From Bacteroidales bacterium (GTDB taxonomy: Bacteria > Bacteroidota > Bacteroidia > Bacteroidales > UBA932), in the NCBI GenBank assembly GCA_029007435.1, contig JAQXHU010000037.1, positions 31,430-95,429 on the forward strand: DNA of 64,000 nt. Reading direction: 5' to 3'. Under the pieces are notes generated by a model that was given only the letters and a program-made list of their open reading frames with translations, did not search any database and had not been told where the DNA came from. The translations under genes were made by a program, and so were the position numbers. Below are positions 17,825-27,814 of the stretch, in pieces (the stretch's first letter is position 1; each line of letters begins with the position of its first letter).

Positions 17825-18247
17825 CTAAAGTAAAGATTTTCTCATATCAAGATAATAATTCTCTTTCTGCCTCATTATATTCTGTTCCTCATCAGTAAGA
17901 TCATCATAACCGATAAGATGAAGAATACCGTGAACAATCACGCGATGCAGTTCATCATCGAAATCAGAATTATAAAGAACGGAATTTTCACGAACAGAAT
18001 CAATGCTGATAAAAAGATCACCGGACAGAATATTTTTCTCACAATAATCGAAAGTTATAATATCAGTGAAATAATCATGCCGGAGATATTTAAGGTTAAT
18101 GTCAAGAATATAATTGTCAGAGCAAAATATGATATTTACATCACCTATACGTCGGATTTCACTTTCAGCTACCATCCTCAACCATTGATTGTTAAGCTTG
18201 CGTTTATTGAATTTGAAATCTACGTCCTGAAAAAAATAAGAAATCAT
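17825..18247 (-). CDS. ybeY: Endoribonuclease YbeY, rRNA maturation factor
   Basis: A 140-residue metal-dependent RNase of the UPF0054 family, involved in 16S rRNA 3' maturation. The metal motif reads [11 protein letters not shown], so the third ligand His of HGxLHLxGYDH is Asp here, a variation I recall from other Bacteroidota. The preceding [17 protein letters not shown] block is conserved. It is the first gene of a two-gene unit with mnmG. Confidence 0.92.
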   Translation of the reverse strand: MISYFFQDVDFKFNKRKLNNQWLRMVAESEIRRIGDVNIIFCSDNYILDINLKYLRHDYFTDIITFDYCEKNILSGDLFISIDSVRENSVLYNSDFDDELHRVIVHGILHLIGYDDLTDEEQNIMRQKENYYLDMRKSLL

Positions 18248-18266
18248 AGTAAGCAGAAATTTTGCG

Positions 18267-18274
18267 CAAATCTA
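18267..18274 (-). promoter_or_regulatory. Candidate -7 element of ybeY-mnmG
   Basis: The minus strand reads TAGATTTG (TAnnTTTG), 19 bases before the ybeY start. There is no exact -33 box. Confidence 0.45.
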
Positions 18275-18302
18275 ATAAAAAGATAGATAGAAGCGGAAAA
18301 AA

Positions 18303-18333
18303 TTTGAAAAGAAAATAATTATTTATAACTTTA
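18303..18333 (+). promoter_or_regulatory. Promoter of the TonB gene
   Basis: TTTG is followed 19 bases later by TAACTTTA, one base off TAnnTTTG. It lies 32 bases before the tonB ATG. Confidence 0.55.
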
Positions 18334-18365
18334 CGACGCAAATGGAAAAATAAAAACATATTGAT

Positions 18366-19061
18366 ATGGAAGTTAAAAAATCACAAAAGGCAAGCCTTGA
18401 GAACAAGAAGCTTCTCTTCACGGAGATTGGCTTAGTTCTGGCGTTACTGTTTGTGTGGGGAGCTTTCAGCTACACAACTAAAGAGAAGAAGGTAGCTTCG
18501 CTCGAATCAGACCAGACAGTAGTTGAAGTAGAGGATATGGTTCCTATTACAGAGGAAACACCTCCACCACCAGAGGTAGCTCCAAAAATTCCTATTCTTT
18601 CAGACCAGATCGACGTCGTTGATGACAATATCAAAGTTGACGACAGTATGTTCCAGAACCTTGAGGATGATGCGAACTCAGGAGTCGAAATTATGGACTA
18701 TATTGAGAGCGCACCAGAAGAGGAACAGGTAGAAGAAGAGGCTATTCCTTTCCAGTTGGTAGAAGAGAAACCTTCATTCAACGGCGGTGATGCAAACGAA
18801 TTCTCAAAATGGGTGAACTCAAAACTTGTTTATCCTGAAATTGCGAAGGAAAACGGCGTACAGGGCAGAGTAACTCTCCAGTTCACAGTAAACGCAGACG
18901 GAACAGTATCCAACGTGAAAGTACTCAGAGGAGTTGACTCATCACTTGACAAAGAGGCTGTCAGGGTCGTATCAAGCTCACCTAAATGGAAACCAGGAAA
19001 GCAGAGAGACCGCGCTGTAAAGGTAACATATACCTTCCCAGTAATCTTCCAGTTGAGATAA
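18366..19061 (+). CDS. TonB-family energy transducer
   Basis: A 231-residue inner-membrane protein. One transmembrane helix (about residues 18-36, GLVLALLFVWGAFSY) precedes an acidic periplasmic linker with a short TPPPPE proline patch, much less proline-rich than classic TonB. The C-terminal TonB domain (about 150-231) has YPEIAKENGVQGRVTLQFTV and PKWKPGKQRDRAVKVTYTFP. TonB couples the proton gradient to outer-membrane receptors; which receptor it serves is unknown. ExbB/ExbD genes are not adjacent. It is a single-gene unit between its own promoter and a terminator. Confidence 0.92.
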   Translation: MEVKKSQKASLENKKLLFTEIGLVLALLFVWGAFSYTTKEKKVASLESDQTVVEVEDMVPITEETPPPPEVAPKIPILSDQIDVVDDNIKVDDSMFQNLEDDANSGVEIMDYIESAPEEEQVEEEAIPFQLVEEKPSFNGGDANEFSKWVNSKLVYPEIAKENGVQGRVTLQFTVNADGTVSNVKVLRGVDSSLDKEAVRVVSSSPKWKPGKQRDRAVKVTYTFPVIFQLR

Positions 19062-19084
19062 TTAGAATTCTGATATAAATTACA

Positions 19085-19143
19085 GTAGCTAATCCCGATC
19101 TGTACTTCATAAGAAGAAACAGTGGGATTTAGCTACTTTTTTT
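19085..19143 (+). terminator. Terminator after tonB
   Basis: GTAGCTAATCCC pairs with GGGATTTAGCTAC (one bulged base), followed by seven T. It ends right before the hflX start, leaving no room for a conventional leader. Confidence 0.8.
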
Positions 19144-19150
19144 GGGTAAA

Positions 19151-20332
19151 ATGGAGAATAAAACAGAAAAAGCAGTTTTCGTAGGAATCATCAAAGACGG
19201 TGATGATGAAAAAAAAGTAATTGAATATCTGGATGAACTAGAATTTTTAGCTGAGACAGCCGGAGTGAGTAAAGACAAAAGATTTGTCCAGAGATTGGAT
19301 AAACCGGAAAACTCAACCTACATAAGAAGCGGAAAACTCAAAGAAATTGCCGAATATTGCGAAAATAATGGAATCAGCTATGTAATATTCGATGACGAAC
19401 TGTCCGGAATACAGCAAAGAAACATAGAAAAAGTCATAAAGTGCAGTTCAGTTATTGACAGGACAAGCCTGATTCTTGAAATATTTGCACAAAGAGCCAA
19501 AACAGCATATGCGAAGATGCAGGTCGAACTGGCAAGATACAATTATATGCTGCCGAGACTGGCTGGTATGTGGACACACCTTGAAAGACAGAGAGGAGGA
19601 GTAGGAACAAGAGGAGGAATGGGTGAAACACAGATAGAAATCGACCGAAGAATTGTCAAGGAAAAGATAAGTAAACTGAAAGAACAACTGAAAAAAGTTG
19701 ACAAACAAATGGCCACCCAGAGAAGCAACAGGGGGCAATTGGTAAGACTATCTCTTGTAGGCTACACTAACGTAGGTAAGAGCACTATGATGAACCTGCT
19801 GGCCAAAAGTGATGTATTCGCTGAAAATAAGCTATTTGCCACACTTGACACGACAGTGAGGAAAGTGGTTATAGAAAACGTACCATTTTTGCTCAGCGAC
19901 ACGGTAGGATTCATCAGAAAACTGCCTACACAGCTGATTGAAGCTTTCAAAAGCACTCTTGATGAAGTAAGAGAAGCTGACATTCTCATTCACATAGTAG
20001 ATATTTCGCATCCTGGCTTCGAGGAGCAGATGGAAGTTGTAGAGCAGACATTGAGAGATATCAAAGCGGACAATAAACCAGTTTACGTAGTGTTCAACAA
20101 AATTGACGCATACGAATACGAAGAATATGACGAATTCTCCCTTGAACCTAAAAGCAAGGAGAACAGAAGCCTGGAAGAATTGAAAAACAGTTGGATAGCA
20201 CAGGAAAAAACACCTTGCATATTCATATCGGCAAAAGAGAAAATCGGAATAGAGAAACTGAGGAACGATATATACAAAATGGTAGCCGAGATACACGCGG
20301 GAAGATACCCTTTCAACAATTTTCTCTGGTAA
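19151..20332 (+). CDS. hflX: Ribosome-associated GTPase HflX
   Basis: A 393-residue GTPase that splits stalled ribosomes in species where it has been studied. The N-terminal HflX domain (about 1-185) includes ERQRGGVGTRGGMGETQIEIDRR and a coiled coil. The G domain has G1 GYTNVGKST near 205, the G3-region Asp-Thr of SDTVGFI, and G4 NKID. An in-frame TTG 9 bases earlier lies in the terminator T-run, so the ATG at 19151 is preferred. As the promoter is not obvious, transcription may depend on read-through past the tonB terminator. Confidence 0.95.
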   Translation: MENKTEKAVFVGIIKDGDDEKKVIEYLDELEFLAETAGVSKDKRFVQRLDKPENSTYIRSGKLKEIAEYCENNGISYVIFDDELSGIQQRNIEKVIKCSSVIDRTSLILEIFAQRAKTAYAKMQVELARYNYMLPRLAGMWTHLERQRGGVGTRGGMGETQIEIDRRIVKEKISKLKEQLKKVDKQMATQRSNRGQLVRLSLVGYTNVGKSTMMNLLAKSDVFAENKLFATLDTTVRKVVIENVPFLLSDTVGFIRKLPTQLIEAFKSTLDEVREADILIHIVDISHPGFEEQMEVVEQTLRDIKADNKPVYVVFNKIDAYEYEEYDEFSLEPKSKENRSLEELKNSWIAQEKTPCIFISAKEKIGIEKLRNDIYKMVAEIHAGRYPFNNFLW

Positions 20333-20346
20333 ATAATATTCAGAAA

Positions 20347-20384
20347 AAGAAAAAAGGATGGCAAGCATTAACTTACCATCCTTT
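20347..20384 (-). terminator. Terminator of the frdA-frdB unit
   Basis: A perfect 9-bp stem (AAAGGATGG with CCATCCTTT) followed, on the minus strand, by a T-rich run. It could also slow hflX transcripts on the plus strand. Confidence 0.8.
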
Positions 20385-20404
20385 CATTAATATAATCCGA
20401 AATA

Positions 20405-21184
20405 TTATTCAGAGAATTTTGCAGCAAGGAATTCGCGGTTAAGACGGGCGATATGCTCAACAGAAATACCCTTAGGGCACTCCATTTCACAAGCTCTTGT
20501 GTTAGTACAGTTACCAAAGCCGAGTTCGTCCATCTTGGCAACCATAGCACGCGCGCGATTTGCGGCCTCAGGACGGCCTTGTGGCAGCAGAGCGAGGGAA
20601 CTTACCCTTGCGGCTACGAAAAGCATCGCAGAGCCGTTTTTACAAGTAGCTACGCAGGCACCGCAACCAACGCAAGCAGCTGCATCCATACTCTTCTCAG
20701 CCTGATCGTGAGGAATAAGAAGATTGTTGGCATCCTGTGCGGAACCGGTACGGACAGAAATAAATCCTCCAGCCTGAAGAATCTTGTCAAATGCAGAACG
20801 GTCAACAACAAGGTCTTTGATAACCGGGAAAGCAGCACTCCTCCAAGGCTCAACAGTAATAGTGGCACCATCCTTGAAATGACGCATAAAGAGCTGACAG
20901 GTAGTTACTTGATCATCCGGGCCGTGAGCGCGTCCATCAATGTATAAAGAGCAGGCGCCGCAGATACCCTCGCGACAGTCGTGGTCGAAAGAAACAGGAC
21001 CATAAGACTGGCAGCCTTTATCAACTGCGATCGGGTCCTCTCCCCTTCTGACGAGATCCTCATTGAGAATATCGAGCATCTCGAGGAAAGAAGCGTCCTC
21101 CTCAATACCGGAGACTTTGTAAGTCACGAATTCTCCCTTCTCGTGGGCGTTTTTCTGACGCCATATTTTCAAATTAAAATCCAT
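20405..21184 (-). CDS. frdB: Succinate dehydrogenase/fumarate reductase iron-sulfur subunit
   Basis: A 259-residue electron-transfer subunit. It carries the [2Fe-2S] ligands in [15 protein letters not shown] (near 75-89), then [14 protein letters not shown] and [14 protein letters not shown] for the [4Fe-4S] and [3Fe-4S] centres. It passes electrons between the membrane quinone site and FrdA. It begins 5 bases after frdA. In an anaerobe the complex most likely works as fumarate reductase in respiration to succinate. Confidence 0.95.
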   Translation of the reverse strand: MDFNLKIWRQKNAHEKGEFVTYKVSGIEEDASFLEMLDILNEDLVRRGEDPIAVDKGCQSYGPVSFDHDCREGICGACSLYIDGRAHGPDDQVTTCQLFMRHFKDGATITVEPWRSAAFPVIKDLVVDRSAFDKILQAGGFISVRTGSAQDANNLLIPHDQAEKSMDAAACVGCGACVATCKNGSAMLFVAARVSSLALLPQGRPEAANRARAMVAKMDELGFGNCTNTRACEMECPKGISVEHIARLNREFLAAKFSE

Positions 21185-21189
21185 CTCGA

Positions 21190-23136
21190 CTAGTCTTTAT
21201 AGTTTCTGGTAGCAACGTGAATATTCTCGTAAACAAGCGGTTCTTTGTGTAGTTCAGGCTCTTTGCCTTCTCCCTTGTACTCCCAAGCGGCGACATACAT
21301 ATAGTTCTCGTCATCCCTCTTGGCCTCTCCTTCCGGAGTCTGGCTTTCCTCACGGAAATGACCACCGCAGGACTCGTTACGGTTGAGAGCATCCTTCGCC
21401 ATAAGCTCTCCGATATCGAAGAAATCAACAAGCCTGAGAGCTTTCTCAAGTTCCTGGTTGAACTCATACTGTGAACCGGTAACCTTTACAGTCTTCCAGA
21501 ATTCCTCGCGGAGTTCCTGTATCATCTTTATACCCTCCTTGAGTTTCTCTGCGTTGCGGGCCATACCAACGTGATCCCACATAATCTGGCCAAGTCTCTT
21601 ATGAATTGCATCGACAGGCTCTGTACCCTTGACAGCGAACAATTTGTCAATACGCTCCTGGACAGCCTTTTCAGCAGCATCAAATTCAGGCGCTGAGGTA
21701 TCCGTCTTAGGCTCGTCGAACTTGTGTGAAAGATAATCGCCAATAGTGACAGGGAGAATGAAATATCCGTCGGCGAGACCCTGCATAAGTGCTGAAGCTC
21801 CGAGACGGTTTCCACCGTGGTCAGAGAAGTTTGCCTCACCAATTGCATAAAGACCAGGCACAGTAGTCTGGAGATCATAGTCTACCCAGATACCACCCAT
21901 AGTATAATGGATAGCAGGATAAATCATCATAGGCTCTTCCCAAGGACTTGAAGCAGTAATCTTCTCGTACATCTGGAAGAGGTTTCCGTATCTTTCCTCG
22001 ACCTTCTTATGACCAAGCCTCTGGATAGCGTCCTTGAAATCAAGGAAAACTGCGAGGCCAGTCTCATTCACACCCTTGCCCTCTTTGCAGGCGACATAGG
22101 CAGCACGTGAAGCAACATCACGAGGAACAAGGTTACCGAACGCAGGATAACGGCGCTCGAGATAATAATCCCTGTCCTCCTCAGGAATCTGGGAAGGTTT
22201 CTTGAGCCCCTTGCGGAGCTGCTGCACATCCTCGTCTTTCTTAGGTACCCATACACGGCCGTCATTACGCAGGGACTCTGACATAAGAGTCAGCTTGCAC
22301 TGCTGAGTACCGTGAACCGGAATACAGGTAGGATGAATCTGAGCAAAGCAAGGATTTGCGAAATATGCACCTTTCTTGTAGCACTGCCATGCTGCTGAAC
22401 CATTGCTGTTCATAGCGTTGGTTGAAAGGAAATATGTACGTCCGTAACCACCGGTTGCAATGACAACAGCGTGTGCGCCGAATCTCTCAAGTTTGCCTGT
22501 CACAAGATTCCTCGCAATAATACCTTTGGCTTCACCATTGATAACAACAAGGTCAAGCATCTCGTGGCGAGGATAACTTGCTACTGTTCCAGCGGCAATC
22601 TGTCTGTTGAGAGCTGCATAAGCACCGAGAAGAAGCTGCTGACCGGTTTGTCCGCGGGCATAGAATGTACGGCTAACCTGGACTCCACCGAAAGAACGGT
22701 TGGCAAGATATCCGCCATACTCCCTTGCGAAAGGAATACCCTGGGCGACGCACTGGTCAATGATAGCTGCGCTGACCTCGGCAAGACGATAGACATTAGC
22801 CTCCCTTGCGCGGTAGTCACCACCCTTGATGGTGTCATAGAAAAGACGGTAAACAGAGTCATTGTCGTTCTGGTAATTCTTTGCAGCGTTGATACCGCCC
22901 TGAGCGGCAATAGAATGTGCGCGGCGTGGAGAATCACTGATACAGAACACCTTGACATTGTAGCCAAGTTCACCGAGAGTGGCAGCAGCAGATGCACCGC
23001 CAAGACCGGTTCCGACCACGATTACTTCAAGTTTCCTTTTGTTGTTAGGACTGACAAGACGAATTTCTGACTTACGTTTGGTCCATTTTTCTGCCAAAGG
23101 TCCGTCAGGAATCTTTGAGATTAATTTATCGGCCAT
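21190..23136 (-). CDS. frdA: Succinate dehydrogenase/fumarate reductase flavoprotein subunit
   Basis: A 648-residue FAD subunit that interconverts fumarate and succinate. It has the dinucleotide motif [12 protein letters not shown] (40-51), the FAD-linking His region [14 protein letters not shown], the active-site block [13 protein letters not shown] near 265 and the capping Arg in the [19 protein letters not shown] regions. The size and insertions fit the long type-B enzyme of Bacteroidota. The cytochrome b subunit gene that normally precedes it is absent; ruvB lies 97 bases upstream instead. Confidence 0.95.
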   Translation of the reverse strand: MADKLISKIPDGPLAEKWTKRKSEIRLVSPNNKRKLEVIVVGTGLGGASAAATLGELGYNVKVFCISDSPRRAHSIAAQGGINAAKNYQNDNDSVYRLFYDTIKGGDYRAREANVYRLAEVSAAIIDQCVAQGIPFAREYGGYLANRSFGGVQVSRTFYARGQTGQQLLLGAYAALNRQIAAGTVASYPRHEMLDLVVINGEAKGIIARNLVTGKLERFGAHAVVIATGGYGRTYFLSTNAMNSNGSAAWQCYKKGAYFANPCFAQIHPTCIPVHGTQQCKLTLMSESLRNDGRVWVPKKDEDVQQLRKGLKKPSQIPEEDRDYYLERRYPAFGNLVPRDVASRAAYVACKEGKGVNETGLAVFLDFKDAIQRLGHKKVEERYGNLFQMYEKITASSPWEEPMMIYPAIHYTMGGIWVDYDLQTTVPGLYAIGEANFSDHGGNRLGASALMQGLADGYFILPVTIGDYLSHKFDEPKTDTSAPEFDAAEKAVQERIDKLFAVKGTEPVDAIHKRLGQIMWDHVGMARNAEKLKEGIKMIQELREEFWKTVKVTGSQYEFNQELEKALRLVDFFDIGELMAKDALNRNESCGGHFREESQTPEGEAKRDDENYMYVAAWEYKGEGKEPELHKEPLVYENIHVATRNYKD

Positions 23137-23233
23137 TTTATTGTTTTTATGAAATTGTACAATTCATATAATATTCCAAAGTGCAAGTTTAGCCATTTTT
23201 TGCGAATATTCCTTGAAAAAGTGTAAATATAAG

Positions 23234-24283
23234 TCAAAAAAGGCTGCCCTCTATGATTTCCAAATCATCTGATCGCCGGGAATCTACAGGAAAACCAAGA
23301 TGCCGGTAAGCAAGTTCGGTCACTACCCTGCCCCTTGGAGTCCTCTGTATGAAGCCCTCCTTGATAAGAAACGGCTCATAAACTTCTTCAACAGATCCCT
23401 GATCCTCCCCGACTGCAGTTGCAATTGTATTTACGCCGACGGGGCCTCCCTTGAACTTGGTGATAATTGTCGAAAGAATCTTGTTGTCTATCTGGTTCAA
23501 TCCCCTCTTGTCAATATTCAGAGCATCGAGAGCGTACTTCGCGATGGCGAGGTCAATATGGCCGTCACCCTTTACCTGGGCGAAATCACGAACACGCCGC
23601 AATAGTGAATTGGCGATTCGGGGGGTTCCGCGGCTCCGGAGAGCAATCTCGCTCGCAGCGTCATCCTCAATCGCAACACCAAGCAGCTCGCTGCTCCTGC
23701 GGACGATACGTACAAGATCACCGGCATCATAATATTCAAGAGCAAAATCAATTCCGAACCTGGCTCTCAGAGGAGCGGTAAGAAGGCCTTTGCGCGTAGT
23801 GGCGCCGACAAGAGTAAATGGATTGAGAGTAATGCGGACAGAACGGGCACCGGGACCTTTATCAATAAGAATATCAATAGCGAACTGCTCCATTGCAGAA
23901 TAGAGGTATTCCTCGACGACTGGCGACAAACGGTGTATTTCATCAATAAAAAGCACATCTCCCCTATCGAGGGAAGTAAGCAGACCGGCAAGGTCTCCGG
24001 GCTTGTCTAGAACTGGTCCGGAAGTAATCTTTATATTGACACCGAGCTCTTTTGCTACAATATTCGCAAGTGTTGTCTTGCCGAGGCCCGGAGGACCGTG
24101 GAACAGGACATGGTCGAGCGGCTCCTGACGCATCAGGGCAGCCTTTATGAATATTTTGAGATTGGTCACAATTTTATCCTGACCTGTGAAATCTTCGAGC
24201 TCGTGAGGCCTTATTATTCCGTCTAAATCCTTATCTTTGTCAACCCCGGCAGAATACGGGGAAAAATCACCAGCCATTTTCAA
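23234..24283 (-). CDS. ruvB: Holliday junction branch migration ATPase RuvB
   Basis: A 349-residue AAA+ motor that drives branch migration with RuvA. Walker [13 protein letters not shown] (near 62-73), Walker [12 protein letters not shown], sensor 1 LVGATTRKG and the arginine finger region LRARFGI are all present, ending in the winged-helix domain with [20 protein letters not shown]. The AT-rich candidate origin lies immediately upstream, and a minus-strand TATATTTG at 24298-24305 could be its -7 element. Confidence 0.96.
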   Translation of the reverse strand: MKMAGDFSPYSAGVDKDKDLDGIIRPHELEDFTGQDKIVTNLKIFIKAALMRQEPLDHVLFHGPPGLGKTTLANIVAKELGVNIKITSGPVLDKPGDLAGLLTSLDRGDVLFIDEIHRLSPVVEEYLYSAMEQFAIDILIDKGPGARSVRITLNPFTLVGATTRKGLLTAPLRARFGIDFALEYYDAGDLVRIVRRSSELLGVAIEDDAASEIALRSRGTPRIANSLLRRVRDFAQVKGDGHIDLAIAKYALDALNIDKRGLNQIDNKILSTIITKFKGGPVGVNTIATAVGEDQGSVEEVYEPFLIKEGFIQRTPRGRVVTELAYRHLGFPVDSRRSDDLEIIEGSLF

Positions 24284-24600
24284 AACAATTATTTATACAA
24301 ATATATGGATTTATTTTTGAAATGATGTTTTATTAATAGCTGTTGATATGTTGATATCGTTAGATAAATGATTGTATAATAATAAATTATATATATAGAA
24401 AAATGTTGATATCCTATTTGGAAAGCATAGGAGAAATTGTTGGAAGATTTATTTGCGAATTTGCTTCTGTCTCTGCTTAAAAAATTCTGCCATAATATCA
24501 GTATCGAGTTTTGAATTTGTTTCAACACTGGTTTAAACAGGATATAAACGGCTTTTCAACAGGTTTTCAACATTCACTGATGGTAAGATGTTGATAAGTT
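24284..24600. other. Candidate replication origin (oriC)
   Basis: This gene-free, AT-rich stretch holds seven 9-mers close to the DnaA box TTATNCACA. Four read TGTTGATAT/A, at 24341, 24349, 24404 and 24589. Three read (G/T)TTTCAACA on the other strand, at 24519, 24553 and 24564. The copy at 24589-24597 is TTATCAACA, one base from the classic box. A 40-base, nearly pure A/T run (24361-24400) lies between the two clusters and could be the unwinding element. Genes face away on both sides (ruvB left, mfd right), and two parS-type sites lie 8-9 kb to the left. Origin function is inferred. Confidence 0.55.
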
Positions 24601-27600
24601 CAAAGACTTCAAAAGTATTATCCGGACAGATAGATTCCGGCAGGGAAACTTTCTGCTCGGGTCTGTTTCTTTCCGCAAAATGGTTCGTCCTTTCGCAGGC
24701 CGCGCGTAAAGGCATCCAGTTGATCGTGCTGCCGGACAAAGAGTCTGCGGAATATTGTGCGGCGGACCTTTATTCTCTCGTGGACGGAGACTGCGTTTTC
24801 TTCCTCCCGGATTCAGGAAAAAGCGTTGAGAGAAGCAACTACAAGTCGTCACTTGGTGTACAGAGAACTTCTGCGGTGGGCAGCATTTTAGCTGATTATG
24901 ACAATTCTTCCCTGCTTTTCATCGTTACTTATCCTGATGCCCTTGAGGAGATGATTCCCGACAAGAGAAAGATTGCCGAGTCCCTCCTCACGATAAAAAA
25001 AGGAGACACTGTCAGTCACGAGCATATAACTGAAACACTTGCCTCCAGGAATTTCATCAAATCCGATTTTGTTTCAGCGCCAGGTCAGTTCGCTGTAAGA
25101 GGCTCAATCATAGACATTTTCTCATATTCATTCAACAATCCTTTCAGAATATCATTCTTTGGAGACGAAGTGGAGTCGATAAATGTTTTCGACTGCAACA
25201 CCCAGCTTTCAATAGAGGAGAGGGATTCAGCCGATATTTTTCCTGATATAATAGCATCTGATACAGAGGAGGTTGCAAACTGCATAAATGTAACTGATAT
25301 ATTACCGGAAGAAACATTGGTCTGGCTCGACTCGTCGGATATGTACAGGAATATGCCTTTCTTCGGCAGGCTGTATCATTTCAGGAAAGTGTTCATTGAC
25401 ACTCCCCTGTCAGCAACTGACGCTGAACCGCTGAAATTCAATATTTCACCGCAACCGGTGTTCAACAAGAATTTCGAACTTCTTACAGAGGATATAAGAA
25501 ACAGAATGGAATCCGGCTATAAAGTGACAATATTCTGTGAGAAAGAGTCCCAGATGGAGAGGCTCAGATCTATTCTTTACCAGAATGAAGGTCTGATGCC
25601 TGAGTTCATTGTAGGAAAGAATATCCACAACGGATTCATCGACAGTGAGGAAAAGATATGCTGCTATACCGACCACGAGATATTCGACAGATTCCACAGA
25701 GTTACGGTAAGAAGGACTGTAGAGAAGAGCGAAACACTGACACTCAATGATTTAAGTGCCTTTAACATAGGAGATTACGTTGTTCATATAGATCACGGTG
25801 TGGGTGTTTTCGGAGGTCTTGTCAGAATGAAAGACGACAAGGGACGTATGAATGAATGTGTGAAACTGATGTATAAAGACAACGATGTCATTTTCGTTTC
25901 AGTGCACTCTCTCCACAAGATTTCCCGTTACAAGTCGAAAGACTCCATACCTCCCAAAATAAACAAACTCGGTTCAAAGACCTGGCAGGCGCTGAAAACC
26001 AGCGCCAAGGCCAAAGTCAAAGATATTGCGAAAGAACTTATAAACTTGTATGCCAAGAGAAAGGCAACGAAAGGATTCGCTTTCTCGGCAGACACATATC
26101 TTCAGGAAGAACTTGAGTCTTCATTTATGTACGAGGACACTCCGGACCAGGAGACGGCCACCAACGCCATCAAGCGGGATATGGAGGACCAGAGCCCTAT
26201 GGACAGGCTGGTATGCGGAGATGTAGGCTTCGGAAAGACTGAACTTGCGGTCAGGGCCGCTTTCAAGGCGGTCTGCGACAGCAAGCAGGTGGCTGTTCTC
26301 GTTCCTACCACCATATTGGCATTCCAGCATTATAACACATTCAAGAACAGGTTGAAAAACCTTCCTTGCAATATCGAGTATGTCAGCCGTATGCGTACTG
26401 CGAAAGAGATAACAGATGTCAGGGAAAGGCTCCGTACAGGGCGTGTGGATATTCTGATAGGAACACATAAGATACTTGGCAAGACATTCGAATTCAAGGA
26501 TTTGGGACTGCTTATCATAGATGAGGAACAGAAATTCGGAGTAAGCTCAAAGGAGCGTCTCCGCCAGATGAAACTGTCTGTTGACACTCTGACTCTTACA
26601 GCCACGCCGATTCCGAGGACTCTCCAGTTCTCCCTGCTTGGCGCGAGGGATCTCTCCATCATCAGCACTCCCCCGCCTAACCGCATTCCGGTACAGACTG
26701 AAATCATTCTTTTCAATGAAGATGAAATAAGGAATATCATCAATTACGAACTTGGACGAGGTGGGCAGATTTTCTTCCTGCATAACAAAGTTCAGGAACT
26801 GAGTTCCGTCTATGATATTCTTCACCGTCTCGTTCCGGATATGAAAATATGTGTGGCTCACGGACAGATGGAAGCCCGTGAACTTGAGGACAAAATGCTT
26901 GACTTTATGCAGGGAGACTATGATATGCTGTTGAGCACCACTATTATAGAGAACGGTCTCGATATTCCGAACGCCAACACCATAATCATCAACCAGGCCC
27001 AGAATTTCGGTCTCAGTGACCTTCACCAGCTACGCGGACGTGTAGGCCGGTCGAACAGGAAGGCATTCTGCTATCTGATTGTTCCGCCGCTCACCACCCT
27101 GTCAGAAGATTCCAGGCGCAGGTTGAAAGCCATAGAGGAATTCTCTGACCTTGGCAGCGGGTTCAATATAGCTATGCAGGATCTGGACATACGCGGTGCA
27201 GGAAATCTTTTGGGAGCGGAGCAGAGCGGTTTCATCGCCGATATGGGTTACGAGACGTACCAGAAGATTCTTTCCGAGGCTATGGATGAGCTCGGAGTGG
27301 AGACCGGTATTTCTTCAAGAAATATAAGTAATTCATATATAGAGGATTGCACAATAGAGACAGACCAGCTGGCACTTATTCCTGATACTTATATAGACGT
27401 TCAGTCCGAAAAGATAAGGATATATAAAGAACTTGATTCTGTACAGAAGGACAGTGAACTTGACGGTCTGAAATCCAGGCTTGCGGACAGGTTCGGTCCT
27501 GTTCCGGAAGAGCTGTCAAGACTCTTCGACATTGTCCGGATAAGGCATCTCGGCGAGCGTCTCGGATTTGAGAAAATCATCATCAAGAACGGCATACTTA

Positions 27601-27788
27601 TAGCTTTCTTCATAAGTAACCAGATGTCATCTTATTACAGATCAAAGACTTTCTCCAATGTGCTTGAAAAAGTTGGAAGTACCGGAGGATTATTCGAACT
27701 GAAACAGAATGACGCAAAATTGCGTGTGATATGCAGAAAAGTGGATTCTCTTACAGTGGCTTATCAAGTTTTAAGAAAGTTATTATAA
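24588..27788 (+). CDS. mfd: Transcription-repair coupling factor Mfd
   Basis: A 1066-residue DNA translocase that removes RNA polymerase stalled at damage and recruits UvrA. The UvrB-homology region occupies about residues 1-330, the RNA polymerase interaction domain starts near YVVHIDHGVGVFGG (about 395), and the RecG-like helicase follows with GDVGFGKTELAVRAAFKA (near 545), DEEQKFGV and LRGRVGRSNRKAF. The C-terminal TRCF domain is present. Slightly short for the family (E. coli 1148). The start codon overlaps the last DnaA-box-like 9-mer of the candidate origin. Confidence 0.95.
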   Translation: MLISSKTSKVLSGQIDSGRETFCSGLFLSAKWFVLSQAARKGIQLIVLPDKESAEYCAADLYSLVDGDCVFFLPDSGKSVERSNYKSSLGVQRTSAVGSILADYDNSSLLFIVTYPDALEEMIPDKRKIAESLLTIKKGDTVSHEHITETLASRNFIKSDFVSAPGQFAVRGSIIDIFSYSFNNPFRISFFGDEVESINVFDCNTQLSIEERDSADIFPDIIASDTEEVANCINVTDILPEETLVWLDSSDMYRNMPFFGRLYHFRKVFIDTPLSATDAEPLKFNISPQPVFNKNFELLTEDIRNRMESGYKVTIFCEKESQMERLRSILYQNEGLMPEFIVGKNIHNGFIDSEEKICCYTDHEIFDRFHRVTVRRTVEKSETLTLNDLSAFNIGDYVVHIDHGVGVFGGLVRMKDDKGRMNECVKLMYKDNDVIFVSVHSLHKISRYKSKDSIPPKINKLGSKTWQALKTSAKAKVKDIAKELINLYAKRKATKGFAFSADTYLQEELESSFMYEDTPDQETATNAIKRDMEDQSPMDRLVCGDVGFGKTELAVRAAFKAVCDSKQVAVLVPTTILAFQHYNTFKNRLKNLPCNIEYVSRMRTAKEITDVRERLRTGRVDILIGTHKILGKTFEFKDLGLLIIDEEQKFGVSSKERLRQMKLSVDTLTLTATPIPRTLQFSLLGARDLSIISTPPPNRIPVQTEIILFNEDEIRNIINYELGRGGQIFFLHNKVQELSSVYDILHRLVPDMKICVAHGQMEARELEDKMLDFMQGDYDMLLSTTIIENGLDIPNANTIIINQAQNFGLSDLHQLRGRVGRSNRKAFCYLIVPPLTTLSEDSRRRLKAIEEFSDLGSGFNIAMQDLDIRGAGNLLGAEQSGFIADMGYETYQKILSEAMDELGVETGISSRNISNSYIEDCTIETDQLALIPDTYIDVQSEKIRIYKELDSVQKDSELDGLKSRLADRFGPVPEELSRLFDIVRIRHLGERLGFEKIIIKNGILIAFFISNQMSSYYRSKTFSNVLEKVGSTGGLFELKQNDAKLRVICRKVDSLTVAYQVLRKLL

Positions 27789-27814
27789 ATTTGCACGGTT
27801 AAAATCATACAGTT

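Noticed and set aside
24289..24528. A 79-codon minus-strand open frame in the candidate origin
   Set aside because: Low-complexity A/T-driven sequence, no recognisable domain, and it overlaps the DnaA-box clusters.
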